From Litorimonas taeanensis (GTDB lineage: Bacteria > Pseudomonadota > Alphaproteobacteria > Caulobacterales > Maricaulaceae), in NCBI RefSeq assembly GCF_003634015.1, contig NZ_RBII01000001.1, positions 1,178,001-1,242,000 on the forward strand: a stretch of 64,000 nt of DNA. The letters run 5' to 3'. The translations under genes were made by a program, and so were the position numbers. How positions within the stretch are numbered: the stretch's first letter is position 1; each line of letters opens with the position of its first letter. Under the pieces are notes generated by a model. It saw nothing but the letters and a program-made list of their open reading frames with translations, was not told where the DNA came from and did not search any database. This document shows, piece by piece, positions 28,471-37,300 of the stretch.

Positions 28471-28497
28471 GCGGCGTTGGCCAAGGGGGCACGCCGC
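28471..28497. terminator. hairpin between convergent genes
   Basis: GCGGCGT and ACGCCGC pair perfectly over 7 bp with a 13-base loop. There is no T run, so terminator activity is uncertain, but the position between two convergent stops fits. Confidence 0.4.
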
Positions 28498-28510
28498 CAC
28501 TAGACAGGCA

Positions 28511-28843
28511 TCATAACCGTCCCAACATCCCAGCCATTTCACGCTCTAACCGCAAAAGGCTCCGCGACTGGGGTGTATCGGGCGGAACGGATTTCAGCGG
28601 AGGCAGACCCGCCATAGCGCGTTGATGATTATAGAGCTCAAGCTCCATCGCCTCAAATCTGGCCGAATGTCGTAAGACAGTCAGGTCATGGATTAACTGC
28701 GCTTCTGTGTCGCTTAGATCTTCTGGCAGGCGCGCGCGCCTTTGTGCTTTTAACTTTTGGATATTCTCCTCCAGTCGTAAACTTTGATAATAATGTTTTC
28801 TCGCCCTGTGACGGGCGTGATTAAACCGTTTCGCGCGGGGCAT
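28511..28843 (-). CDS. basic protein of unknown function
   Basis: A 110-residue Arg/Lys/His-rich protein. The first 40 residues are strongly basic (MPRAKRFNHARHRARKHYYQ) and the rest is helical with a Leu-rich spacing suggesting a coiled coil (about 25-90). There is no signal peptide. High net charge and helix content fit a nucleic-acid-associated or ribosome-associated protein, but no family is recognised. It borders the gene-poor 28.8-30.8 kb stretch. Confidence 0.55.
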   Translation of the reverse strand: MPRAKRFNHARHRARKHYYQSLRLEENIQKLKAQRRARLPEDLSDTEAQLIHDLTVLRHSARFEAMELELYNHQRAMAGLPPLKSVPPDTPQSRSLLRLEREMAGMLGRL

Positions 28844-29783
28844 TCTCTTTATTCCTTCTTATTTCTGTCTCTCTTGATTGGCTCTCTTTGATAGGTACTA
28901 CCTGATAAGTATTGCGAAAAATGGGCGTCTGCGGGAGGTCAAAGAGTGTCGGTCTGGAAACCGTGGATAGCTAAAAATTGATTTTCACACCCTTACACAG
29001 CAAAGATGCCCGACACATGGCCAAGGCCGAAACCTTGCCCATAGAATTCAAGGCGCTTTGCGCCCCCGCAGTGACATGTTTCTCCGCTGACGGCCAAAAG
29101 ACCCCTTATTACAAGGCGTTAATAGCACGCATCAGACCGCCTAATAGCTTTCGGCCCGTTACAGCCAAAATCGTTTAACGGCGCATGTCATCCCCTCTTC
29201 TAAACCAACGTACGCTTAGGCCCATAAGAGCGGAACATCCCGACAATACCCCATAGAAATGAGGCGGGGAAACAATAGGTAAAAAACGCGGCCACACAGG
29301 GGAGTACGCAAGGTTAAGATGAGAATCTTTGTGTAGGAGCGCAGAAATAGTGCGCCGCGCAGCACCATTCCGATTAAGGTCAAAGTCTATATCAATATCT
29401 ATGTCAATGGTTTCACCAGAGGCTTAGAGACACAGAGCCTTAGAGATATGGTAACGAAAAGGAGAGATTAGACATATCCGCACAACCAAACCCTCCGCAC
29501 AATAGTTATTGATTTTCTTAGGTTTTCACGATTTGTTCGTATCCATGGAAAAGTATCACATACTTGCAATGCAATTTTTAGAGCAAAGAAAACACAAGAG
29601 TTATAGTGCAGAGAAAACTGCACAGAAAAAATAGAGATAAACACTGGACTCTCTTGTTTGATTATGATTTACAGTTAAACAGGCATTGCAAGAGCTCCCA
29701 TCCCGATTCGGAACGTGCGCCAATTTATTCAATGCCAAGGTCTACTTTGGACGATGACCTTAATGATTCATTAGGAGCTAATT
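28844..29783. other. 940-bp stretch without a convincing gene
   Basis: Base composition varies and no open frame has a ribosome-binding site plus normal codon use. Short frames at 28978-29178 and 29606-29830 start with TTG or GTG and lack both. Repeats seen: two copies of CTTAGAGA near 29427-29448, and a 6-bp hairpin GTGCAG-AGAAAA-CTGCAC at 29606-29623 upstream of the 172-residue gene. No tRNA, SRP RNA, tmRNA or RNase P signature was found. Confidence 0.45.
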
Positions 29784-30302
29784 ATGGCCAAGTACGACAA
29801 TGTTATCAAAAAAATCATCTCCAAATATGAAAAGTCCTTAAGCAAACATATGCCAGGTGTGGGAAATTGGGATGTTTGGACTGTTGATAAGGCGGCTATA
29901 TCGGATATGTTTGAGGAGGTTAAACATCTTCGTTCCATTACGAAGCCCGTTCCCAAGACACTTGGCGACATATCAGACCTTCCTGAAGAGCTTAGAGCCG
30001 AACTTTCAGCCATCAAGACCGACGATGTTGAGGATCAAATTTTTACAATCATCAATGCCTCTGACGACCGCGAAGCCAATATAGATACGATTTTAGTCGA
30101 ACTTTATCGTCGCTTCGGAACTGTCCACAAACGCAATTACATAACGAATAAGTTGTGGAGAATGGTCAACAAGAGTGAGATGTTATGGAATGGTGAAAGC
30201 GGTAAGGGTTACTACACAACCAAAGAGCCTAATAATTCAGGTGATACAGCAACCCAACGTAACAGCGACGACCTCGATTTAGACGAACAAATCCCTTTTT
30301 AG
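29784..30302 (+). CDS. unknown protein with winged-helix-like region and SSB-like acidic C-terminal tip
   Basis: A 172-residue protein with a good AGGAG ribosome-binding site seven bases before ATG. Residues 1-80 are helical and charged. Residues 97-146 (IDTILVELYRRFG, YITNKLWRMVNKSEMLW, GKGYYTT) look like helices plus a beta wing, as in winged-helix DNA-binding domains; this is inference. A disordered Asn/Asp/Ser linker (147-162) leads to the last ten residues DLDLDEQIPF. That tail resembles the acidic tip of bacterial single-stranded DNA-binding protein (DDDIPF), which recruits repair and replication proteins through its final Pro-Phe. There is no OB fold, so this is not SSB. Neighbours are unknown elements only. 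Confidence 0.7.
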   Translation: MAKYDNVIKKIISKYEKSLSKHMPGVGNWDVWTVDKAAISDMFEEVKHLRSITKPVPKTLGDISDLPEELRAELSAIKTDDVEDQIFTIINASDDREANIDTILVELYRRFGTVHKRNYITNKLWRMVNKSEMLWNGESGKGYYTTKEPNNSGDTATQRNSDDLDLDEQIPF

Positions 30303-30547
30303 GCCGCAACTATGGAGAGACTAATGTGATAAGAATAGGGAGCGTAACCACCGGAACCGTTACGTTACCCCAAAACCAAAAGAACCGCATCTTAACCCTG
30401 CTACAACAGGACGATGCGGCTCTTGGTTCGGTAGTAAGCCCGCGCTACCAACTATTAAGCCAGTGTGCAAGTTACCCCTGATCAACAATAGGATTCTGAC
30501 ACATAGAAGCGAATAGTTCAAGGTGCAACTTGATACGGAGTCATATT
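30303..30547 (+). other. run of three hairpins (candidate structured RNA or leader)
   Basis: Between the 172-residue gene and a 33-residue ORF. Hairpin 1: CGTAAC/GTTACG (30343-30364) with flanking GGG/CCC. Hairpin 2 (30376-30426): CCGCATC/GATGCGG with an inner CCTG/CAGG stem and an outer imperfect CCAA/TTGG extension. Hairpin 3: GGTAG/CTACC (30430-30449). A perfect ATA-flanked palindrome AGTCATATTATGACT follows near 30539-30553. Such density of perfect stems outside genes suggests a structured RNA, but no known family is matched. Confidence 0.35.
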
Positions 30548-30649
30548 ATGACTGGTGTTTGCTTTTGCTTTCACGTCCGCGCTTATACTCGGGAACGCTA
30601 CGGTAGAACCGAATATGTAAGAGCGCATATAAGGTGCCTACACTGTTAA
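30548..30649 (+). CDS. 33-residue Cys/Arg-rich small protein (predicted)
   Basis: ATG at 30548 has a GGAG ribosome-binding site seven to ten bases upstream and the frame stops at TAA 30647-30649. The product starts MTGVCFC, contains the similar segments HVRAYTR and YVRAHIR (an internal repeat) and ends RCLHC. Four Cys (C5, C7, C30, C33) in a CxC...CxxC arrangement could bind a metal. The stop lies inside a terminator-like hairpin. It is short, so expression needs proof. Confidence 0.4.
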   Translation: MTGVCFCFHVRAYTRERYGRTEYVRAHIRCLHC

Positions 30650-30662
30650 GTAGGCTGTTTTA
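30636..30662 (+). terminator. terminator-like hairpin over the small ORF stop
   Basis: GCCTAC-ACTGTTAA-GTAGGC has a perfect 6-bp stem followed by TGTTTT. It overlaps the stop codon of the 33-residue ORF. Confidence 0.55.
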
Positions 30663-30668
30663 AACTCT

Positions 30669-30699
30669 GGAAGGGGGTCATTTGGCCCCTTTCTTTCTA
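30669..30699 (+). terminator. second terminator-like hairpin
   Basis: A GAAGGGG/CCCCTTTC stem is followed by TTTCTTTCT. It comes six bases after the previous hairpin; two in a row would give strong termination before hisS. Confidence 0.55.
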
Positions 30700-30927
30700 T
30701 TGATTGCCTCTAGCTTTTAATCAATATCGCCTTCCACAACGCAGTAACGCTTCACTTACATGACTTGTTGATTATCATTATGCAGGAGCGATAAGTCGAA
30801 CGATGATACGGATCACATAAACGCATCACTCCGAATTATTCGTTTCATGCGCATTGTTTCACTGCTATCTCTCAATGCCCACATAAAACACTTCACCTTT
30901 TCCCCTGCCCCCGCTAAAGCCCCTCGC

Positions 30928-32406
30928 ATGAGTAAAAAGCAAAAACCTTTTCGTCCCAAAGCGCGTCGTCCGCGTGGTTTTGAAGATAAACCTGCCGAGC
31001 TGCTTCGCGCTGAGCGAAAGCTGATTGATGCGGCTTTTTCTGTTTATGATATGAACGGGTTTGAACCCCTTCAGACGCCTGCTTTTGAATTTGCAGATGT
31101 GTTGGGTAAATTTTTGCCTGATGACGACCGGCCGAATACAGGTGTATTCGCCCTCCAAGATGATGACGAGCAATGGCTATCGCTTCGCTATGACCTCACC
31201 GCGCCGCTGGCCCGATTTGTCGCGGAAAATTATGACGCGCTCGCGAAACCTTATCGCCGTTACCAAGCGGGCAGCGTTTACCGAAATGAAAAACCAGGCC
31301 CCGGACGTTTCCGTGAATTTGTCCAGTGTGATGCCGATAGCGTCGGCGCGGCAGGCCCTGCCGCTGATGCTGAAATGATTATGCTGGCCGCCGAGGTCAT
31401 GCGCGCCGCAGGATTAAAAGACGGACAATATGCTGTCCGCGTGAATAACCGCAAATTGCTCGATGGGATTTTGGAAAGCTCAGGCGTCCCCAATACAGAT
31501 GAAGGCGCGGTGCAGCGTCTCCAAGTTCTTCGCGCTATTGATAAGCTTGACCGCCTTGGCGAAGATGGCGTCGAGGCTTTGCTTGGCGCAGGCCGCGAAG
31601 ATGAAAGCGGTGATTACACAGACGGCGCAAAACTCAACCCCGCTGGAATTAAAGCCGTTCTAGGCTTTACAACCGCCTCTGACCCCGACCGCGGCAATAC
31701 CATTTCGACCCTCGAAGGCTTGGTCGGCGATTCCGCGCGAGGCCGTGAAGGCTGCGCCGAACTCGCCGCGATTGACAAAATCCTGACCGCTACGGGCTTT
31801 GGCCCTGACCGCGTAAGCTTTGATACCTCTATCGTGCGCGGCCTTGGCTATTACACTGGCCCTGTTTTCGAGGCAGAGCTTCTGGCCGATATTCGTGACC
31901 GCAAAGGCCGCCCTGTTCGTATTGGCTCTATTGGCGGCGGCGGACGTTATGATGATTTGGTTTCGCGTTTCCGCGGACAACAAGTCCCCGCCACAGGGTT
32001 TAGCTTTGGCGTCTCGCGTTTCCTCTCGGCGCTTGACCGTATGAACGCCGTCGAAGACAGCGTAAAACCGCCCGTGATTATTTGCGCTTTTGATAAATCG
32101 CTTATGGGCGAGTATTTCAAAATGGCCGCTGAACTTCGCGCCGAAGGGATTCGTGCAGAAGTCTTTGTCGGCGCCGGCAATGTGACGAAACAGATGAAAT
32201 ATGCGGATCGCCGCAATGCCCAGATTGCTGTTCTTGTCGGCAGTGACGAGTTGGAAAAAGGCGAAGTCACTTTGAAAGATTTATATGAAGGCGCGAAAGC
32301 CGCCAAAGCCATCGAATCTAACGAAGAATGGAAATCCAGCCGCCCCGCCCAAGAGACTGTCGCGCGTGGTAATTTCGTCTCGGCTGTGAAAGCGATGCTT
32401 GGCTAA
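30928..32406 (+). CDS. hisS: histidyl-tRNA synthetase
   Basis: HisRS charges tRNA-His. The 492-residue class II synthetase has motif 2 (YRRYQAGSVYRNEKPGPGRF then REFVQCDADSVG), the histidine-binding loop GLGYYTGPVFE, motif 3 (GFSFGVSRFL), and an anticodon-binding C-terminal domain with GAGNVTKQMKYADRRNAQIA. The open frame extends back to an ATG at 30847, but those 27 extra residues (hydrophobic/Pro-rich) look non-coding; the ATG at 30928 gives the usual MSKKQKPFRPKARRPRGFED start. Neither start has a clear ribosome-binding site. No other translation genes adjoin it. Confidence 0.93.
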   Translation: MSKKQKPFRPKARRPRGFEDKPAELLRAERKLIDAAFSVYDMNGFEPLQTPAFEFADVLGKFLPDDDRPNTGVFALQDDDEQWLSLRYDLTAPLARFVAENYDALAKPYRRYQAGSVYRNEKPGPGRFREFVQCDADSVGAAGPAADAEMIMLAAEVMRAAGLKDGQYAVRVNNRKLLDGILESSGVPNTDEGAVQRLQVLRAIDKLDRLGEDGVEALLGAGREDESGDYTDGAKLNPAGIKAVLGFTTASDPDRGNTISTLEGLVGDSARGREGCAELAAIDKILTATGFGPDRVSFDTSIVRGLGYYTGPVFEAELLADIRDRKGRPVRIGSIGGGGRYDDLVSRFRGQQVPATGFSFGVSRFLSALDRMNAVEDSVKPPVIICAFDKSLMGEYFKMAAELRAEGIRAEVFVGAGNVTKQMKYADRRNAQIAVLVGSDELEKGEVTLKDLYEGAKAAKAIESNEEWKSSRPAQETVARGNFVSAVKAMLG

Positions 32407-32493
32407 AATCACGCCAAGCCGCCATTAGCCCCGCTAGAATCTGTGCAGCCCCAGCCTGTGACAATTAAGTTTAGACTTTCTCTGTCACGGGGG

Positions 32494-32521
32494 TTGAACG
32501 TCTGTCTAATCCCCCTATATG
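32494..32521 (+). promoter_or_regulatory. promoter of the peroxiredoxin gene
   Basis: TTGAAC (32494-32499) and TATATG (32516-32521) with a 16-base spacer, 36 bases before the ATG at 32557, which has an AAGGA ribosome-binding site. Confidence 0.45.
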
Positions 32522-32556
32522 TCGCGAAAATCAACTTATTGTGATAAGGATTCATC

Positions 32557-33084
32557 ATGCGTACAACTGTCCCAAATGTTACATTGAAAACCCGCGTTCG
32601 TAATGACGCGCTTGAAGGCGACAACCCTTTTGAGTGGAAAGACGTCAATACTGGCGAGTTTTTTGCGGGTAAAAAAGTTGTTGTTTTCGCTCTACCCGGC
32701 GCTTTCACGCCAACCTGTTCCACTTCACACCTTCCGCGCTATGATGCGCTTTACGAAGACTTCAAAGCCCAAGGCGTTGATGAAGTCGTTTGCTTGTCCG
32801 TAAACGATGCCTTCGTCATGTATAAATGGGGTCAAGACCAAGGTAATAAGAACATCTTCTTACTGCCTGACGGATCTGGCGATTTCACACGCAAGATGGG
32901 CATGCTTGTCAAAAAAGACAATCTTGGCTTTGGTATGCGTAGCTGGCGCTATTCAATGCTTGTGAATGACGGCACAATTGAAAAAATGTTCGTAGAGAAA
33001 GATTTTGGCGATGATTGCCCAACAGACCCATTCGAAGTGTCTGATGCCGATACAATGTTGAACTACATTAAGAACGGCGAATAA
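32557..33084 (+). CDS. peroxiredoxin (Prx5/glutaredoxin-type)
   Basis: A 175-residue thiol peroxidase of the Prx5 group that reduces H2O2 and alkyl hydroperoxides. The peroxidatic motif is PGAFTPTC (47-54) with catalytic Cys54; the catalytic Thr and Arg are in the same loop and in [13 protein letters not shown]. Further Cys at about 79 (VVCLSV) and 157 ([17 protein letters not shown]) could act in resolution, with the last block typical of the family. It has its own promoter and a strong downstream hairpin, so it is monocistronic. Confidence 0.93.
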   Translation: MRTTVPNVTLKTRVRNDALEGDNPFEWKDVNTGEFFAGKKVVVFALPGAFTPTCSTSHLPRYDALYEDFKAQGVDEVVCLSVNDAFVMYKWGQDQGNKNIFLLPDGSGDFTRKMGMLVKKDNLGFGMRSWRYSMLVNDGTIEKMFVEKDFGDDCPTDPFEVSDADTMLNYIKNGE

Positions 33085-33124
33085 GGCTCAATAGCCTTCG
33101 CCCCCCCTATGGGGCAAAAAAATA

Positions 33125-33146
33125 GGCGGTGCATCACTGCACCGCC
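33125..33146 (+). terminator. strong hairpin after peroxiredoxin gene
   Basis: GGCGGTGCA-TCAC-TGCACCGCC, perfect 9-bp stem, 40 bases after the stop. The following CAGTGCATTTTG is only weakly T-rich. Confidence 0.5.
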
Positions 33147-33180
33147 CAGTGCATTTTGTGTATAATTAAATTTGAAGCTC

Positions 33181-33217
33181 CTCAAAAATATGGGCAAACT
33201 CCGCCCAAATTTTTGAG
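33181..33217. terminator. long inverted repeat, possible bidirectional terminator
   Basis: CTCAAAAATATGGGC pairs with GCCCAAATTTTTGAG over 15 positions with one A-A mismatch and a 7-base loop. The A-run before and T-run inside the arms make it suited to termination in both directions. Confidence 0.4.
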
Positions 33218-33428
33218 ACTATTCTTACACAAATTCCACAAGTTCGAAGGGAATAACCTTGTCTATCGAACCCCACCTCTCCTCTATGTGTCCAAAACAT
33301 GACAAGAACTTCATATAGGTGAATGTGGAGAGGACTTAATGATTCTGCCTACACACGATATTTCTAAACTTGATACTTAACGCTCAGGCATAATCATTAT
33401 CGCCGCAATATGGCGTTCTTTGCCGCCC

Positions 33429-33469
33429 TGTCTGGGCCGCGTTGTCTCTACCGTGTTGTCTGGGCCGCG
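33429..33469 (+). repeat. two direct repeats TGTCTGGGCCGCG
   Basis: Exact 13-bp copies at 33429-33441 and 33457-33469, with a 28-base period. Only two copies, so not an array. Confidence 0.6.
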
Positions 33470-33479
33470 CATTAAGACC

Positions 33480-33509
33480 AAAAAAAACCCCGTCGGGAGG
33501 CCGACAGGG
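33480..33509 (-). terminator. minus-strand terminator with no gene in front
   Basis: Read on the minus strand, CCCTGTCGG-CCTC-CCGACGGGG is followed by eight T. It is a convincing intrinsic terminator, but no minus-strand gene ends here, which implies an unannotated minus-strand RNA starting between it and 33640. Confidence 0.6.
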
Positions 33510-33640
33510 CATAGTTGAGAAGAGAGAGGGAACCTAATCCCTGCACTCTGAATACAGTTTTCAATCTGAACCTTGGCTGAACTGTTCGCGATACAGTCTC
33601 TCCTCTTGACCCAAACCGCCTAGCTGTTCACATAGCGTTC

Positions 33641-34327
33641 ATGGCCCGATTAGATCTTAAACTTCTTCCTGTTACGCCTTTTGCGCAAAATTGCTCCCTT
33701 CTCTATGATGTGGACACCAAAGAAGGCGTGCTTATCGATCCGGGCGGAGAAGCCCCGCGTTTACAAGAAACCCTCGACGAGATGGGAATAAAGCTGAAAG
33801 AAATTTGGCTAACACATGGTCATCTTGACCATGCGGGCGGCGCGGATGAAATTCGTGAAAAGCTAAATGTAGAGGTCATAGGCCCGCACAAGGATGACCA
33901 ATTTTGGATGGACAGTATTTCTGACCAATGGTCGAAATATGGCCATGCAGGTATGGGAAAAAATGTTGTCCCTGACCGTTATCTAGAAGACGGCGATGTT
34001 TTGGAACTTAGCGGCGTTAAATTTGGCGTGGTCCATACACCGGGCCATACGCCGGGACATGTCGTTATATATAACCAAGATATGAAAATCGCTTTCGTTG
34101 GCGATGTACTCTTTCGCGGCTCTGTCGGGCGAACGGACTTCCCGAAAAGCAATCATCAACAATTGATAGACAGCATCACAAACAAGCTCTGGCCGCTAGG
34201 AAATGATATGCGCTTTGTACCGGGCCATGGCCCTATGGGGACATTTGGTGGTGAGCGGGCGGATAATCCCTATGTTGGCGACCGCGTCATCGGCAATAGC
34301 CAAGCTAATCATTCTGGGCCCGGCTAA
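33641..34327 (+). CDS. metallo-beta-lactamase-fold hydrolase (glyoxalase II-like)
   Basis: A 228-residue MBL-fold hydrolase. The metal motif is THGHLDHAGG (58-67; H59, H61, D63, H64), with HTPGHTPGHVVIYN and FVPGHGPMGTFG giving the next metal ligands. It most resembles the single-domain group near persulfide dioxygenase/glyoxalase II, acting on thioesters or similar; the exact substrate is unknown. The ATG has a weak ribosome-binding site; a TTGACC...CACATA promoter match is in the region before it. Confidence 0.88.
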   Translation: MARLDLKLLPVTPFAQNCSLLYDVDTKEGVLIDPGGEAPRLQETLDEMGIKLKEIWLTHGHLDHAGGADEIREKLNVEVIGPHKDDQFWMDSISDQWSKYGHAGMGKNVVPDRYLEDGDVLELSGVKFGVVHTPGHTPGHVVIYNQDMKIAFVGDVLFRGSVGRTDFPKSNHQQLIDSITNKLWPLGNDMRFVPGHGPMGTFGGERADNPYVGDRVIGNSQANHSGPG

Positions 34328-34355
34328 GCCTGAGTTTATTCAGCCGCCCCTGCGT

Positions 34356-37300
34356 TTATTCTGCCGCTAAATCTTGGGCTTGCTTTCGTAGCTGTGATTG
34401 CAAATGCGCATTTGAATTAAAACTGCGCAGAATGTTAAACAGCTCCCCTTGCACCTCTATGTCAAATTCAAAGGGCTGTCCGTTCAGAACCTTTTTATTG
34501 GTGCCGTCAAAAACGACGGCAAGTTCGACATCACCGTCCAGCGGGCCGTCAACAGAGGCTCTGAGTTCACGATATTTAAACTCGCGCATCGCGTCACGGG
34601 CCAGATTTCTGTACTCTGCCGTGTCCTGACGGCGAATAATGTCTAAGGCTTGTTCCTGAGAATAGGTCACGGCGGTGCCTTCATCTGGATTATATCGGAT
34701 AGTTCCGCCGTCTTTGGCCTCGATAAAGCCCTTATCCACCGTCACTTTGATACCTTCAACAACCACGGGGAATTCGCCTCTCGCGATACCTGTCGCCTCG
34801 ATTTTTTCATTCCCAAATGTTTTGAGCAGCTCATTAATCGGAATGTCGTCAAGTCGCATAACAACGCGGTTCTGAAGCGCGCCGTAACTCCACGTAAAGG
34901 GATCCAAAGCAAAAGCCCCTTCCCCTAATGGCCAGCGCGCGCTCGTAATTCTAACCCCTTCGGGCAATAACTCATACTCTGCCGCCCCGCCCTTCAAGGC
35001 AATGCCAGGATTGAACTCTTCTAGCGTCAGGGTTTGAACCCCTTGGCTCTGAAACGGTAAAAGCGAGCTAAGTTTAATTTGCGTATTAAGCCCCTTTACC
35101 GGGCCGGGCGGCGTACTGAAATTCATGTTCGTTAAATCCAGAACGCCATCTGATTGTTCTAGGGCTCCATCGGCGAAGGTCAGGTTTACAGTCGCCGCGA
35201 CGACGCCTTCAACAGAGGTGATTTTACCGCGAAGCGCAGGGATTAAATCTTGTGGCTGAAACCCCCTTGGCTTGAAGACGAGGCTCTCTAGATTAACCTG
35301 CGCGCTGCCCGCGCCCTCGAAATAATGATAATCCGATTTGACAATGGCGTTATTGGCGCGCGGTACAACGGCCTCGGCATGGCCTGAAATACCGCTTGTC
35401 GTGTAATGCGCTCTCCCCGTCACGGGCCATTGCGGTATATCGGCCATATCCGTTTCAATGACACCGCCCGAATGTTCAATCCAAAAATCATCAGGGGTGC
35501 CATTGGCCTTCACGGCGAGGCCTTCAGCGCTGCCTTGCAATAAAGACACATTCAAAGACGGGGTTTCAAAGTCAAAATTCAAAGCGTCTGTTGTGTAATT
35601 AATCGCCGCAGAGCCTGTCGGAATATAGGCTTTTGTGCCAGGCATCGGCAGGGTATCAGACGTCATATGCGCCGATTGAAAATCTAATGTCCAATCTTGC
35701 ACTGCTTTGGTAAAATTCAGAGCCCCATCAGCAACGACGCTATCGGCCTGAATTGCAAAGTTGTTATCTTCGGTTTTATGGAATGCAGAGAATGAAACCG
35801 TTTCAAGACCAGCCGCTATTTTCGCTTTATCAAGGCCTTGGGTCGCAAAATGCGGGCCCGCTTTTGATGCCTTAGGCGCAAGTTTGAAAGACACATCCTT
35901 TAAAATCCAATCGGTGTCATTGGTCAATTTCGACAAGGTCATTATCGGGTCAGACGGCGTATAATTGAGGGACAAACCATTTTGTCCCAAGGGCGCAAGG
36001 TTTAGATCCACGCGCCCGCGCGTCACCAATTTTTCGACATAGCCCATTGGCAAGCGCCCATCGAAATCTATGCCGCCTTGCACCATAAGCCGCCTTGTTT
36101 TCTCATTTGAGACATAATTGAGGTTGGCTTTGAAAGGCGCCAATCGTGTGGCTTCGCCATCGGCTTTGACGCGCCAACTGGCCTGGGTAGCCATCTGCCC
36201 TGAAAACTGTGTAACGCCTTGTAACTGCCACGCATTTGATGACACGGCGCCCATTCGCGCATTTGTCAGCGCCAAGGGAACGGGGCGGTTCAAATTCGCA
36301 TTAAAGGCCAATTGCATGGCTTTGTCAGAATGGTTCCAAACATATAGAGGCGCGTCAGCACTGGGCCAGACCTCAAGAGTCTGCTTATTCCGCTGCGTTC
36401 TAAACGGAGCCACCAGAGCAATACTTGCCGTTTCGCCGTCGAAGTTGATATCTGCGCGCGTATCAATCGCCGATTGCTCCAATAGGTTTTCAAGGGTCGC
36501 CGTCAGGGATGGAGAAAAATGTTGTGCTATAGGCGTCTTTAACAAAGGCTCAGACAGGGTCAGCAATTGCGCCAATTCCTTTGCCCTGTCTTTATTCAAG
36601 ATTGAAAACTTCTCTGTTGCGAGGCCCAACTGACCTTCAACATGTGGAGAGACACGGCTCTGAGTGCGCCGCATAATCGCGCCAGACCAGTCAAACTCGC
36701 TTGTGTCTAAACTAAAAACCCTGTTTTTAATCAGTTCCGCCGCCCCTGTGATGCGCCCGTTAAAATCCATATCGAGCGTATCTATATCTATCGGCAATTG
36801 TGTATTTACCGTCAAAGGCCCCACTATGGATAAGGTAGCCTCTGAAACGACTAAGCCCTCACCCGCTAAGCTATCGATTTTTATCAAACCATCTATATCT
36901 TTGTTATTTCCATCGACTTTCATATCGAGGCGCGCACTGCCCTCGGTTGTCCAATCTTGGTATTGATAAGACGAAGGTTTTAACAAAAGCGTGGCAACGA
37001 ATTGGTCGGTCTCTTTTATGTCCGCATTGATAGAAATGATAGGTTCGCCATATGGCGTCACCATATCAAATTCTCCGTCTTCGATCTGCAAACCATATTC
37101 TGGAATAGTGATTGGCGCGCCATTTGACTCTTGGTCACGGGGCGGGAGCCAGCCATCAATAATACGGAACTGTTCATCCAACGTAATTTTGGCAAATGGT
37201 TCAACCAACCTTAGACGCTTCATACGCCCATTCATCGCCTCTTTTAAAATATAATCCGCCTCTATGCGTTTGGCTTTAAAAAATGGCGAGGGCTCTGATT

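Larger units (their letters stand above)
33085..33640. other. 556-bp intergenic region with many hairpins
   Basis: It contains GGCGGTGCA/TGCACCGCC (33125-33146), a 14-of-15-bp stem (33181-33217), GTTCGA/TCGAAC (33242-33271), CCTCTCC/GGAGAGG (33276-33333), a 13-bp direct repeat (33429-33441 and 33457-33469) and a minus-strand terminator (33480-33509). No protein gene is supported. The 33515-33600 part between the minus terminator and the MBL gene could encode a minus-strand small RNA. Confidence 0.45.

Noticed and set aside
28978-29178. 66-codon frame in the gene-poor stretch
   Set aside because: TTG start, no ribosome-binding site and no recognisable family.
29606-29830. 74-codon frame overlapping the 172-residue gene
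   Set aside because: GTG start inside a hairpin and overlaps the better-supported gene.
30847-30927. Upstream extension of hisS
   Set aside because: Adds 27 residues not seen in HisRS and has no ribosome-binding site.
33429-33469. Direct repeats as a CRISPR
   Set aside because: Only two 13-bp copies; no spacers of array form and no cas genes.
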